The notes under the pieces: model-generated
What the model saw: the letters and a program-made list of their open reading frames with translations, nothing else
Told to the model about the DNA's origin: nothing
The model's database searches: none
In this document: piece by piece, positions 9,076 to 17,495 of the stretch
Layout of the letters: every line of letters starts with the position of its first letter
Position numbering within the stretch: position 1 is the stretch's first letter
NCBI RefSeq assembly: GCF_009834565.1
Contig: NZ_CP019428.1
Coordinates: forward strand, 2,170,001 to 2,234,000
Origin: Pseudomonas sp. R76
GTDB taxonomy: Bacteria; Pseudomonadota; Gammaproteobacteria; Pseudomonadales; Pseudomonadaceae
Direction of reading: 5' to 3'
DNA length: 64,000 nucleotides
Made by a program: the position numbers and the translations under genes

Positions 9076-9471
9076 TTATAATCGGCGTATTGGCGCAATC
9101 AACGTTGCAAGTTCGTCTCTGTTCAAAGGTTTCAATAAATACCCCAGGAGGGGTAAACCGCGCGCCAGGGCTTGGCTCATCAGGTTGGAAAGTTCTGTGG
9201 CGGGGAGCCCGCTCAATAGGATGGCACCCATTATAAAGCGTTGGCGGCTGGCGATTTCCACCAGTTCCAGCCCCGGTAAATCCGGCAGGCATTGGTCGCA
9301 TAGCATCAGATCAAAGGGTGCCTGGGACGCAGACATCACGCGGATGGCCTGTTCGGCATTTTCTGCCAGGGTCAGGCGCTCGAAGCCGAAACTTTTGAGA
9401 AGGCACTGAGTGGCCAGCAGCTGAAAGGGATGATCCTCCACCAATAGGATTCGGAGGGGGGAACTGGGCAT
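9076..9471 (-). CDS. Stand-alone receiver domain protein, RocR-receiver-like
   Basis: A single receiver domain of 131 residues: acidic pocket LLVEDHPFQLLA, phosphoacceptor Asp in LMLCDQCLPDLPG, Ser/Thr switch in AILLSG, and Lys in YLLKPLNRDEL. The segment resembles the receiver of RocR, which in P. aeruginosa accompanies RocS1/RocA1 and carries a c-di-GMP-degrading EAL domain. Here the reading frame stops after the receiver and no EAL coding follows in the 255 bp before the regulator gene. It may act as a phosphate sink or a competitor for the kinase Hpt domain. The start is uncertain: ATG 9471 or GTG 9480, neither with a clear ribosome site. Confidence 0.8.
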   Translation of the reverse strand: MPSSPLRILLVEDHPFQLLATQCLLKSFGFERLTLAENAEQAIRVMSASQAPFDLMLCDQCLPDLPGLELVEIASRQRFIMGAILLSGLPATELSNLMSQALARGLPLLGYLLKPLNRDELATLIAPIRRL

Positions 9472-9644
9472 AGGAGGCACATGGGTCAGTCAAGAGTCGA
9501 TGGGGTGGGGCGTAGGAATTGCTCGCCACGTCCGCCGGAAGCGTGCGTGATTATTTCTCGAATGAATGTGCGAATTCGATCAGGCCGCTCTGTTCCCGCC
9601 GTAGGCAAATTCTGTGCGGGAGGCAGGCGGCGTGACCCATTTCT

Positions 9645-10976
9645 TCACTGCGGGCTGGAGCGCCCTGTCATCTCACGCGCCATTTCGGTTGCATAGCTGT
9701 CGGTCATGCCGGCGATAAAGTCGATCATGCGCAGGAACGAGGCGTGCAGCGGCCAGGCTGGGTTGGGTGCGTTGTTACCCAGCAGGTCGAGGATGCGCCG
9801 GTTCTTGAACGACGGCGTGCGCCCGCCATGTTGCTCCAGCGCCGCACCACAAAACGCGTTCAAGAGGATTTCCAGCGTGGTGTAGGCGCCGATTTCATGC
9901 AGGGTCTTGCGCTTGTCCTGGAAGATTTTCTTGCGCGCCATGTCCTTGGCGTCCAGCACGCAACGCTTGGCGGGGCCGTGCATGTGCTCCACCAGGTCGC
10001 CCGGCAGCGTGCCGGCGAGCAAGGCATCCTGTTGTTCGACGAAGGCACGTGCAGCGGCATTGGTCAGGTGCTCAATGGCCTTGCCGCGCAGGATCGCCAG
10101 CTTGCGTCGACGCGAGTCCTGCGCGCCCAGTTGCCGATACGTCTGGGGCAGATCGTCGCCCACCAGGTCGAGCAGCAACGACTCGACCTCGGTGTATTCG
10201 AGCAACTCCATTTCCAGCCCGTCTTCGAGGTCGATCAACGCGTAGCAGATATCGTCGGCTGCCTCCATCAAGTACACCAGCGGGTGACGGGCCCAGCGTT
10301 GTTCTTCCAGCTGTGGCAGCCCGAGCTTGTGGGCGATCTGCTCAAGGATCGGCAGTTCGCTCTGGTAACAGCCGAACTTGTGCTTTTTATAACCCAGCGA
10401 GTCTGCGTGGCGGGCGGTCCAGGGGTATTTCAGGTAAGTGCCCAAGGTGGCATAGGTCAGTCGTGTGCCGCCGTCGAACTGGTGGTACTCAAGTTGGGTG
10501 AGCACGCGAAAGCCTTGCGCGTTGCCTTCAAAATTGAGGAAGTCATTGCGTTCGGCACTGCTCATGTCATCCAGCCAGCCGCGCCCGGCTGCCTGCTGGA
10601 ACCAGTGGCGAATCGCATCTTCACCGGAGTGTCCGAACGGCGGGTTGCCGATGTCATGGGCCAGGCAAGCCGATTGCACCACCATGCCCAAGTCGCTCGG
10701 GTCGCACCAGTCGGGCAGGGCGCTGCGCAGGGTTTCGCCTACGCGCATGCCGAGGGAGCGACCGACGCAACTGACTTCCAGTGAGTGGGTCAGGCGGGTG
10801 TGGATATGGTCGTTGCTGGACACCGGGTGCACTTGGGTCTTGCGCCCCAGGCGGCGGAACGCGCCGGAGAAAATAATGCGGTCATGGTCCTTGTGAAACG
10901 GGCTGCGACCCAATTCTTCCGGGCTATGCAGGGGTTTTCCAAGACGTTCGCGGGTTAGCAGGGTGGGCCAATCCAA
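9645..10976 (-). CDS. dgt: dGTPase (deoxyguanosinetriphosphate triphosphohydrolase-like)
   Basis: A 443-residue HD-domain nucleotide hydrolase that converts dNTPs (classically dGTP) to deoxynucleosides and triphosphate. The N-terminal [25 protein letters not shown], and the metal-binding [15 protein letters not shown] (HD motif) are all intact, followed by [11 protein letters not shown] and [18 protein letters not shown]. Length fits the type-2 dGTPase-like proteins common in pseudomonads. It lies 72 bp downstream of the EAL gene on the same strand and is probably cotranscribed. Confidence 0.93.
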   Translation of the reverse strand: MDWPTLLTRERLGKPLHSPEELGRSPFHKDHDRIIFSGAFRRLGRKTQVHPVSSNDHIHTRLTHSLEVSCVGRSLGMRVGETLRSALPDWCDPSDLGMVVQSACLAHDIGNPPFGHSGEDAIRHWFQQAAGRGWLDDMSSAERNDFLNFEGNAQGFRVLTQLEYHQFDGGTRLTYATLGTYLKYPWTARHADSLGYKKHKFGCYQSELPILEQIAHKLGLPQLEEQRWARHPLVYLMEAADDICYALIDLEDGLEMELLEYTEVESLLLDLVGDDLPQTYRQLGAQDSRRRKLAILRGKAIEHLTNAAARAFVEQQDALLAGTLPGDLVEHMHGPAKRCVLDAKDMARKKIFQDKRKTLHEIGAYTTLEILLNAFCGAALEQHGGRTPSFKNRRILDLLGNNAPNPAWPLHASFLRMIDFIAGMTDSYATEMAREMTGRSSPQ

Positions 10977-11048
10977 GGCGGGTACTCTCCGTGCGGTGAA
11001 TGACGCTGCCCAGCTTCGCGGTTCCGCCCTGGCGGGGCAAGCGAAAAT

Positions 11049-12212
11049 CTACAGTCCGGCCGCATCGATATCGATTAACAGCAAACGCTGACCGTTATCG
11101 AAGAATTGTCCGGCGGTCAGGCAGTACTGGTTGGTGGTGGCGTCGCGGTAAGTTGAGGAAAGGGTCAGGCGCCGTTCCTCCCAGCCTTCGGCGAGTAGAT
11201 GGTAGAAGTAGGGCCGCCACGACCAGTTGTGGCCCAGGTAGCGACTGTCGGCCTGCCAGGCGTCCTGGCGCCACTCGAAGTTGGGCGTCAACTGGGTGCC
11301 ATGGCGGTCGCACTGGTAAAAGCGCAACAGCCAGGGGAAGTCCGGCAATTGCGGCAAGTGGTCCAGCGGTGCACGGTTTTGTGCCCAGGCCTGGAGGATT
11401 TTCATCAACTCGGTCAATTGCAGGCGCAACTGCATGATGCGCCCGCGCTCCGCCAGTTTGTGCTGCACGTAGACGCTGCGCAGCTGGGCAAAGCGCGACA
11501 CGAACGCATCCGTGGCAAACCAGTCGAGTTGTGCCTGGGCAAACAGATAACCCTGCACATAGCGTGCGCCGCATTCCAGGGCGAAACTCAGTTGCGCTTC
11601 GGTTTCCACGCCTTCGGCGATGATCCAGCACCCGGTCTTTTCGGCCATTTGCGCCAGCGCCCGCACCACTTCGCTGCTCGGGCCGCCCTTGGCGGCTTCC
11701 TGAAACAGGCGCATGTCCAGCTTGAGGATGTCCGGCTGCAGCGCCAATACCCGATCGAGTTGGGAATAACCGGCGCCGAAGTCATCGATGGCGATGCGTG
11801 CACCGGCTTCGCGATAACGCGCGACCACATCGGCGAGGCGCTGAATGTCGCCGCCCAATTCGGTGATCTCGAACACGATGCGCTGCGGGTCGACGCCATG
11901 GGCATGCACCTGCTTCAAGCTCGGCAAGGCTTGGCCGGGGCGCAGCCGGTTGATCCAGCGCGGCGAGATGTTAAGGCTGAGGAACCAGTCTTCGGGCGCT
12001 TCATGCAGACGGCTCAGGGCATTGTCGCGGATCTGTCGGTCGAGGCGGCGCAAGGCCACGCCCGGCGTGCGCGGGTCGGCAAACAGTGGGCCTACCGACT
12101 GCAAGCGGCCGTCCTCCTGGCGCAGGCGGCCGAGCGCTTCGACGCCGGCGATGCGCCCGGTGGCGGTGTCGATAAACGGCTGGAAACAGGCGAGCGGTTG
12201 CCCGTCGATCAC
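11049..12212 (-). CDS. EAL-domain c-di-GMP phosphodiesterase with C-terminal sensor-like domain
   Basis: A 387-residue protein without membrane segments. The N-terminal EAL domain (about 1-250) has the catalytic set: GVEALGRL (EAL at 25-27), LNISPRW, FEITELGGD, AIDDFGAGYS with the metal-binding DD, LKLDM, AEGVETEAQ and QGYLF, so c-di-GMP hydrolysis is predicted. A helix (about 250-280) links it to a C-terminal PAS/Cache-like domain (about 285-387; FYQCDRHGTQLTPNF, RPYFYHLLAEGW, LSSTYRDATTNQYCLTAG). This arrangement resembles Bacillus YkuI, in which a C-terminal PAS-like domain follows EAL; that similarity is inference. A good ribosome site (AAGGAGG) precedes the ATG. Confidence 0.9.
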   Translation of the reverse strand: MIDGQPLACFQPFIDTATGRIAGVEALGRLRQEDGRLQSVGPLFADPRTPGVALRRLDRQIRDNALSRLHEAPEDWFLSLNISPRWINRLRPGQALPSLKQVHAHGVDPQRIVFEITELGGDIQRLADVVARYREAGARIAIDDFGAGYSQLDRVLALQPDILKLDMRLFQEAAKGGPSSEVVRALAQMAEKTGCWIIAEGVETEAQLSFALECGARYVQGYLFAQAQLDWFATDAFVSRFAQLRSVYVQHKLAERGRIMQLRLQLTELMKILQAWAQNRAPLDHLPQLPDFPWLLRFYQCDRHGTQLTPNFEWRQDAWQADSRYLGHNWSWRPYFYHLLAEGWEERRLTLSSTYRDATTNQYCLTAGQFFDNGQRLLLIDIDAAGL

Positions 12213-12237
12213 GAGGCCTCCTTAAAAACAATCAGCG

Positions 12238-12273
12238 AAAAAAGGCCCGGCCCTCAGTAACGAGAGCCGGGCC
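12238..12273 (-). terminator. Rho-independent terminator of the yqj-like operon
   Basis: GGCCCGGC (12244-12251) pairs with GCCGGGCC (12266-12273), with a further CTC/GAG pairing inside. On the minus strand the stem is followed by six T residues. It sits just after the last gene of the DUF883/holin-like operon and before the EAL gene, so it separates the two transcripts. Confidence 0.8.
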
Positions 12274-12306
12274 GATTCTGTTTGCAAGAATGCAGCCAGC
12301 GCGGGC

Positions 12307-12648
12307 TTAGCCTTTGCGCGAAGCGCCTTGCATGGCCAGCTTGATCAACGGGATCAACCCCGCCCCCAGCCGCACCAGGCGCGTCAGGCTGCTGATACTG
12401 CCGCCTTTGGCGCCCTTGCCGGTGAAGAAGCCCATCAGCGTCACCGCCGCCACGCCCCACAGCGGCGCGTGTTTGATGCCCAGGCTGTCTTGCCAGTTAT
12501 GGCGCATGTCACGCACCTTGTTCAGGGGCGCCATGAGTTGCTGGGACTCGTGACGGATTTCCTGGCGGTGCATTTCCATGCGCAGACGAATCAACGCCTT
12601 GCGCATTTCCCGACGCGTAGTGTTTTGCGGGACTTCAGTGAGGCTCAT
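12307..12648 (-). CDS. Small YqjK-like hypothetical protein
   Basis: A 113-residue protein with a basic, charged N-terminal helical half (MRKALIRLRMEMHRQEIRHE) and a C-terminal hydrophobic stretch (LWGVAAVTLMGFFTG) suggesting one membrane segment. It occupies the third position of a DUF883-holin-like-small protein operon, the same layout as E. coli yqjD-yqjE-yqjK, and overlaps the preceding gene by 4 bp. The function is unknown; association with the inner membrane is inferred. Confidence 0.7.
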   Translation of the reverse strand: MSLTEVPQNTTRREMRKALIRLRMEMHRQEIRHESQQLMAPLNKVRDMRHNWQDSLGIKHAPLWGVAAVTLMGFFTGKGAKGGSISSLTRLVRLGAGLIPLIKLAMQGASRKG

Positions 12649-13031
12649 GGCAGCAGGCGCTCCCGATCATTGGCCAGCTCTTCGAGGGTGGCGTGAAACG
12701 GCGTGGACTCATCAAATATCGCCGCTTTCAAACGCACCCCGCAAAAGGCTGCGGCCAGGGTGTAGAACACGCAGAGGCTGATGATCCCCGTAAGACGGTA
12801 GGTGTCCCATACCAGAATCATCACCAACGCCGACAACCCCACCAGCAACAGCAGGGCAAACACCAGCGCCAAGCCGGCAAACAACAGCAGGCTGACCGTA
12901 CGCGACTTCTGCTCTTGCAACTCGATGCCAAACAACTCGACATGGCTGTGCAGCAGGCCGAGAACGGCCGCGCCCAGGCGTCGTGATGTGGAGCCTGCGC
13001 CCGTGGACGGGCCGTTTTCGCCGATTGCCAT
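12645..13031 (-). CDS. Phage-holin-family (YqjE-like) membrane protein
   Basis: A 128-residue protein with two hydrophobic segments (TVSLLLFAGLALVFALLLLV and GIISLCVFYTLAAAFCGV) flanked by a polar N-terminus and a charged tail, as in the YqjE/holin-3.6 group. These are chromosomal envelope proteins, not phage genes; no phage genes are nearby. The start at 13031 is chosen because AAGGCG precedes it and the longer in-frame start adds unrelated residues. It follows the DUF883 gene by 2 bp. Confidence 0.8.
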   Translation of the reverse strand: MAIGENGPSTGAGSTSRRLGAAVLGLLHSHVELFGIELQEQKSRTVSLLLFAGLALVFALLLLVGLSALVMILVWDTYRLTGIISLCVFYTLAAAFCGVRLKAAIFDESTPFHATLEELANDRERLLP

Positions 13032-13033
13032 AG

Positions 13034-13348
13034 TTAGCGCCTTGTAGCCAGCAGGCCGATCAGAAAGCCCACGCCGGCAGCAATGCCGACGGACTGCCAA
13101 GGGTTGGCCTGCACGTAATCTTCCGTCGCAGTCACCGCCGCCTGGCCGCGCTCACGCAGGGAGTCTTCGGTCAGTTGCAGGGTTTCACGGGCCTTGAGCA
13201 GGCTGTCATGGATCTTGGTGCGCAGCTCATCGGCCTGGTCACCGGCCAGCACGGCGGTGTCGTCGAGCAACTTTTCGGTGTCGCTGACCAGGGTTTGAAA
13301 ATCCGCCATCAGTATTTCTTGAGCAGTCTTTGCAGTTCTTCTGGCCAT
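13034..13348 (-). CDS. DUF883 (ElaB/YqjD-type) ribosome/membrane protein
   Basis: A 104-residue protein with a long amphipathic helix (DFQTLVSDTEKLLDDTAVLA ... LRERGQAAVTATEDYVQANPWQSVG) and a C-terminal membrane anchor ending in LATRR. This is the DUF883 pattern: E. coli YqjD and ElaB are tail-anchored inner-membrane proteins that bind stationary-phase ribosomes. It leads a three-gene operon. Confidence 0.88.
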   Translation of the reverse strand: MARRTAKTAQEILMADFQTLVSDTEKLLDDTAVLAGDQADELRTKIHDSLLKARETLQLTEDSLRERGQAAVTATEDYVQANPWQSVGIAAGVGFLIGLLATRR

Positions 13349-13441
13349 GGTTATCTCCGTGATTGGCTGATCTGTACAGCTGTTGTGTTCGTTACGTTTG
13401 TTTTCGAGTCACCGGCTTCGGTGAAGGTTCAGTGCAATTGT

Positions 13442-13458
13442 CTGGTACAGCTTTTGCT
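13442..13458 (+). promoter_or_regulatory. Possible sigma-54 promoter (-24/-12) for the Amt-family gene
   Basis: CTGGTAC-AGCTT-TTGCT matches the sigma-54 pattern TGGCAC-N5-TTGCW at the essential GG and GC with the required 10-bp separation; the C of GGCAC is T. It lies about 255 bp upstream of the transporter ATG, leaving a long leader. The 13349-13712 interval otherwise contains no gene that I can support. An NtrC site is not obvious, so this is tentative. Confidence 0.35.
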
Positions 13459-13712
13459 TTGCCTTGGTGCGCAAGCCCTGGGGCCTGCGCTGAATCCGGG
13501 CGGTTCGGGCGAATGCCCTGAAAAACCTTACCCTAAATAACCGAAACTCGCGGAAAAACCCTGTCGGCAACGGCCTGTTGTGTTGATCGCTGCGCTAAAG
13601 CGGTTCACGCCCTCTGAAGAGGGGCGGGGCCGGTGGTGCCAATTTAGTGCGCGCAACCCCGGCTTGAACCGCTTTGGTGCTTTTTGCCTTTATTACAGGC
13701 CTGCCAACCTCC

Positions 13713-14921
13713 ATGGACAACCTGCAAAGTGCAGTGGACACGCTCGTCCACAGCTCCAACACCCTGTTTATCCTGATCGGCGCGGTCATGGTCCTGGCCA
13801 TGCACGCCGGCTTCGCATTCCTGGAAGTCGGCACCGTACGCCAGAAAAACCAGGTCAATGCCCTGTCGAAGATCCTCAGCGACTTCGCCATCTCCACCCT
13901 GGCCTATTTCTTTATAGGCTATTGGATCTCCTACGGTGTGAGCTTCATGCAACCGGCGGCGGTGATCAGTGCCGATCATGGTTACGGCCTGGTGAAATTC
14001 TTCTTCCTGCTGACCTTTGCGGCGGCGATTCCGGCAATCATTTCCGGCGGCATTGCCGAACGTGCAAAGTTCGCTCCGCAGCTGTGCGCCACCGCGCTGA
14101 TCGTGGCGTTTATCTACCCGTTTTTCGAAGGCATGGTGTGGAACGGCAACTTCGGCCTGCAAGCCTGGCTGCTTGCGCGCTTCGGCGCCAGTTTCCATGA
14201 CTTCGCCGGTTCCGTGGTGGTGCATGCCATGGGCGGCTGGCTGGCGTTGGCGGCGGTGTTGTTGCTGGGGCCACGCAACGGGCGATATCGCGAAGGGCGA
14301 CTGGTGGCGTTTGCGCCGTCGAGCATTCCGTTCCTGGCGCTGGGCTCGTGGATTTTAATTGTCGGCTGGTTCGGTTTTAACGTGATGAGCGCGCAAACCC
14401 TCAATGGCGTCAGCGGTCTGGTCGCCGTCAACTCGCTGATGGCCATGGTTGGCGGCACCGTGGCCGCCCTGTTAATCGGCCGCAATGACCCAGGTTTCCT
14501 GCATAACGGTCCGCTGGCCGGGCTGGTGGCAATCTGCGCCGGTTCCGACCTGATGCACCCGGTGGGTGCGCTGGTCACGGGGGCGGTGGCCGGAGGCTTG
14601 TTTGTGTGGTTCTTCATCGCGGCCCAGGATCGCTGGAAGATCGACGATGTGCTGGGTGTGTGGCCGCTGCATGGTTTGTGCGGCGTGTGGGGCGGCATTG
14701 CGTGTGGCATCTTCGGCCAGACCGCTCTGGGCGGCCTGGGCGGTGTCAGCCTGATCAGCCAATTGATCGGCACGGCGCTGGGCGTGGTGGTGGCTCTGGT
14801 CGGCGGCCTGTTGGTGTACGGCGTGATCAAGCGCGTGCACGGGCTGCGCCTGAGCCAGGAACAGGAGTATTACGGCGCGGACCTGTCGATCCACAAAATT
14901 GGCGCGGTCAGTCAGGATTGA
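13713..14921 (+). CDS. Ammonium transporter (Amt/MEP/Rh family)
   Basis: A 402-residue polytopic protein with about 11 hydrophobic segments. Family landmarks are AGFAFLEVGTVRQKN, ISGGIAERAKF, VVHAMGGWLALAA (first pore His) and WPLHGLCGVWGG (second pore His). It conducts ammonium/ammonia across the inner membrane. No glnK gene adjoins it, and it diverges from typical AmtB, so it may be an accessory paralogue. The start at 13713 gives the usual short N-terminus; an in-frame ATG at 13674 would add 13 hydrophobic residues. It converges with the antiporter gene and overlaps it by 14 bp. Confidence 0.88.
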   Translation: MDNLQSAVDTLVHSSNTLFILIGAVMVLAMHAGFAFLEVGTVRQKNQVNALSKILSDFAISTLAYFFIGYWISYGVSFMQPAAVISADHGYGLVKFFFLLTFAAAIPAIISGGIAERAKFAPQLCATALIVAFIYPFFEGMVWNGNFGLQAWLLARFGASFHDFAGSVVVHAMGGWLALAAVLLLGPRNGRYREGRLVAFAPSSIPFLALGSWILIVGWFGFNVMSAQTLNGVSGLVAVNSLMAMVGGTVAALLIGRNDPGFLHNGPLAGLVAICAGSDLMHPVGALVTGAVAGGLFVWFFIAAQDRWKIDDVLGVWPLHGLCGVWGGIACGIFGQTALGGLGGVSLISQLIGTALGVVVALVGGLLVYGVIKRVHGLRLSQEQEYYGADLSIHKIGAVSQD

Positions 14922-16626
14922 TTGGTTTTTCAGTCGGCGGGTAAACGCCGTGCAGCAGGCGATAACGGCTGCGCCGCACGTCATCGACCCGCGCCTGCAC
15001 CTGTTGGTCCGGCAGGCCCAGCAGGATCAAGGCGTGGGAGGCGAGCATCAGGCTCGACTCCAACAGCTCGGGCACCACTTCGCTGGCGCCCGCTGCTTTC
15101 AATTCGGCCAGTTGGCTGTCATCCCGGGTGCGCACCAGGATGGGTACCCGCGGGTTGATCCTTCTTGCTTCCTTCAGGACGGTCAGGGCGACATCGCTGT
15201 TGTCCACGGCAATCACCACCAACCGCGCGCGTTCCAGGCCGACGGCACTGAGCAGCGCACCCCGACGGCAGTCGCCGTAATGCACGTTGCGGTCTTCGGT
15301 GGCGGCTTCCTTGACGCGTTCGGGGTCGTCATCCAGGGCGATAAACGCCTGTTGTTCGCGGCGTAGAAACCGCCCGATGGTTTGCCCGACGCGGCCATAG
15401 CCGCAAATCACCGCATGGCCGCGCAACTCGGCATTGAGTGCGGTGATTTCTTCCAGCTGCACTTGCTGGTTGGGCTTGCGGTGCAGGCGCAGGGCAATCG
15501 CCGGTGCGGCGCGCAGCAGCAATGGGGTCAGCAGCATCGAGCAGAGGGTGGCGGCCAGCAGCAAGCCGTTGAATGTGTCCGGAATCAGTCGGCTCTGTTG
15601 CATTTGCGCCATCAGGGCAAAACAGAACTCGCCGCCTTGCGCCAGGGCCAGGCCGCTGCGCCAGGCGGTTTCACTGTCGCTGCCGCGCAGCTTGACCAGC
15701 GCTGCCACGACGCAGCCCTTGATCAGCATCAGCGCGAGGGTCAGCCCGAGAATCAGCAGGCTATGGCTGACGAACAGCTGCAGGTCGATGAGCATGCCGA
15801 TGCTGACGAAAAACAGCCCCAGCAGAATGTCGCGAAACGGGCGGATATCCGCTTCGATCTGATGACGGTAGTGGCTTTCCCCCAGCAGCATGCCGGCCAG
15901 GAACGCACCGAGGGCAGGGGAGAGCCCCAGCAAATGTGTGAGCCAGGCGGTGAGCAGTACGATCACCAGGGCTAACAGCACAAACAGCTCCGCCGAATGG
16001 GACGCGGCGACTTCATGGAACAGGCGTGGCAATAACCAGCGGCTGGCGAGCAGCAGGCCGACGAACAACACCACGGTTTTGCCCAAGGTCAACGGCAGCG
16101 CCCAATACCAGGCTTGCTCGCTGCTGCCGGCAAACACCGGCACCAAGGTGAGCAGCAACACCGCCACCACATCCTGGAACAGCAGCACGCCAATCGCGTT
16201 CTGGCCATGGCTGCTGAAAATTTCGCCGAGGCTGCCCAACTCCTTGCTGACGATGGCCGTAGACGACAGTGCCAGGCCCGCGCCGAGCAGCAGCGCAACA
16301 CCTGGCGACAGGCCGAAGCCCATCAGCATGCCGCCCAGCAACACCCCGCAACCGAGCACCTGCAAACTGCCCAGGCCAAATACCACGCTGCGCAGGGCCA
16401 GCATCTTGCTCAGGGAGAATTCCAGCCCCAGGGAAAACAGCAGGAACACCACACCCAGTTCGGCGAGGTCGGGCAGGTCTTCGCTGTCGTTCACCCAGTC
16501 GAGGGCAGTAGGCCCCACCGCCAGTCCCACACACAGGTAGCCCAGCACGGGCGGCAGTTGCAGCCGGCGAAACAGCGCAATCACCACCAGGGATGAGGCC
16601 AGAATGATCAGCAGGTTGGCGAACAC
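14908..16626 (-). CDS. CPA2-family cation:proton antiporter with TrkA-N domain (Kef/YbaL-like)
   Basis: A 572-residue inner-membrane protein. The N-terminal about 380 residues form a Na+/H+ exchanger domain of 11-13 helices (LFLLFSLGLEFS, SSTAIVSKELGS, GVLLFQDVVAV with the conserved QD, LGAFLAGMLLGES). A cytoplasmic RCK/TrkA-N domain follows (AVICGYGRVGQTIGRFL, a GxGxxG nucleotide site; LDDDPERV). Such proteins exchange K+ or Na+ for protons under ligand control. I place the start at GTG 16626, preceded by AAGGAAG; a TTG at 16656 is the longer alternative. No ancillary kefF/G gene is nearby. Confidence 0.9.
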   Translation of the reverse strand: MFANLLIILASSLVVIALFRRLQLPPVLGYLCVGLAVGPTALDWVNDSEDLPDLAELGVVFLLFSLGLEFSLSKMLALRSVVFGLGSLQVLGCGVLLGGMLMGFGLSPGVALLLGAGLALSSTAIVSKELGSLGEIFSSHGQNAIGVLLFQDVVAVLLLTLVPVFAGSSEQAWYWALPLTLGKTVVLFVGLLLASRWLLPRLFHEVAASHSAELFVLLALVIVLLTAWLTHLLGLSPALGAFLAGMLLGESHYRHQIEADIRPFRDILLGLFFVSIGMLIDLQLFVSHSLLILGLTLALMLIKGCVVAALVKLRGSDSETAWRSGLALAQGGEFCFALMAQMQQSRLIPDTFNGLLLAATLCSMLLTPLLLRAAPAIALRLHRKPNQQVQLEEITALNAELRGHAVICGYGRVGQTIGRFLRREQQAFIALDDDPERVKEAATEDRNVHYGDCRRGALLSAVGLERARLVVIAVDNSDVALTVLKEARRINPRVPILVRTRDDSQLAELKAAGASEVVPELLESSLMLASHALILLGLPDQQVQARVDDVRRSRYRLLHGVYPPTEKPINPD

Positions 16627-16781
16627 GGGCAGCTTCCTTGTAGGTTGAGCGGACAAAAAGCCGCGAGAATCGCTGAATCAGTTATAGGCCATGGTGATCT
16701 GGGTCAGGTGTTTTGTGAGTAGTCGGGCTCATTCTGGCAGGCATACAATGACCGTCTACTTTCTGATCGAGTCCCATCGCC

Positions 16782-17018
16782 ATGCTTCCTGAATGCCAGT
16801 TGTTCGGCACCCTGGGTTGCCATCTTTGTGAGATCGCCGAGGTCGAAATCATGCCGTTGGTCGAACACGGTTTGCTGGTGGAACTGGTGGACATCACCGA
16901 CCCCGACGACCTGACAGAAGCCTACGGCCTGCGGATTCCGGTGCTTCGCCGGGTGGACACCGGGGCGGAACTGGACTGGCCATTCGACACTGAACAGATT
17001 GTTGCCTTCCTTTCTTAA
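16782..17018 (+). CDS. Glutaredoxin-family (DUF836) thiol protein
   Basis: A 78-residue thioredoxin-fold protein with a CHLC redox motif near the N-terminus (LGCHLCEIAEVEI), a cis-Pro type loop (YGLRIPVLRRV) and a DWPFDTEQIVAFL C-terminus, characteristic of the glutaredoxin-like DUF836 family. It likely handles disulfides in the cytoplasm; the partner is unknown. It is followed by the SOS-box gene. Confidence 0.85.
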   Translation: MLPECQLFGTLGCHLCEIAEVEIMPLVEHGLLVELVDITDPDDLTEAYGLRIPVLRRVDTGAELDWPFDTEQIVAFLS

Positions 17019-17054
17019 GCCTTCTCCGATGGCGGGTTTCCAAATATTACGATA

Positions 17055-17070
17055 CTGTATGCTTGTACAG
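17055..17070 (+). promoter_or_regulatory. LexA (SOS) box
   Basis: CTGTATGCTTGTACAG is an exact CTGT-N8-ACAG match to the gammaproteobacterial LexA operator CTGTATATATATACAG. It lies 23 bp upstream of the GTG at 17093, overlapping the expected promoter, and the preceding gene ends 36 bp before it. DNA-damage induction of the following gene, and perhaps of the pseudouridine synthase, is predicted. Confidence 0.75.
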
Positions 17071-17092
17071 CGATTGAATAGAGGGAACGCCC

Positions 17093-17428
17093 GTGGTGAA
17101 TGTTGAACAACTGAAAAGCAGCGTCAATCGCATGTCCGCCGACGTCGTGCGCGACGCGGTAAACGAGCTGCGCCTCGACGGCCTGGTCACGGAAGGCAAG
17201 ACGCCGTTTAACAAAGTGCATTTCAATACCTGCTTTGCCGAGATCGAAGCGTTGTTCCAGCGCGCCGGTTATCACAAGCAGTTGGATGTGGTGGGTTACC
17301 AGGGCTTGTTGTACGCACTCTACGACCCGGGCCGCTGGGATGCGGTGGACGTGCTGCATTGGCTCAAGGAATTCACCGAGGCGGCCAGTGCCTCGCCGAT
17401 CCTGCGCGCGCAATTGGCCAAGGCTTGA
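17093..17428 (+). CDS. Small conserved protein under a LexA box, function unknown
   Basis: A 111-residue soluble protein, mostly helical, rich in charged residues (VNVEQLKSSVNRMSADVVRD, DALYDPGRWDAVDVL-type C-terminal segment). I do not recognise a domain. The first of two tandem GTG codons (17093, 17096) follows AGAGGGA at a good distance. The SOS box immediately upstream implies a role in the DNA-damage response. The next gene, an RluA-type pseudouridine synthase, follows after 67 bp on the same strand. Confidence 0.75.
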   Translation: MVNVEQLKSSVNRMSADVVRDAVNELRLDGLVTEGKTPFNKVHFNTCFAEIEALFQRAGYHKQLDVVGYQGLLYALYDPGRWDAVDVLHWLKEFTEAASASPILRAQLAKA

Positions 17429-17495
17429 GAGATGCCCTAGGCTCAATCCCGTTGCATGCGGGATAATGCCTGCCTGTTTTTTCCAGGCTTCGAGC

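Noticed and set aside
12645..13031. Prophage remnant suggested by the holin-like protein
   Set aside because: It is a YqjE-type chromosomal protein in a DUF883 operon; no other phage genes or attachment repeats are seen.
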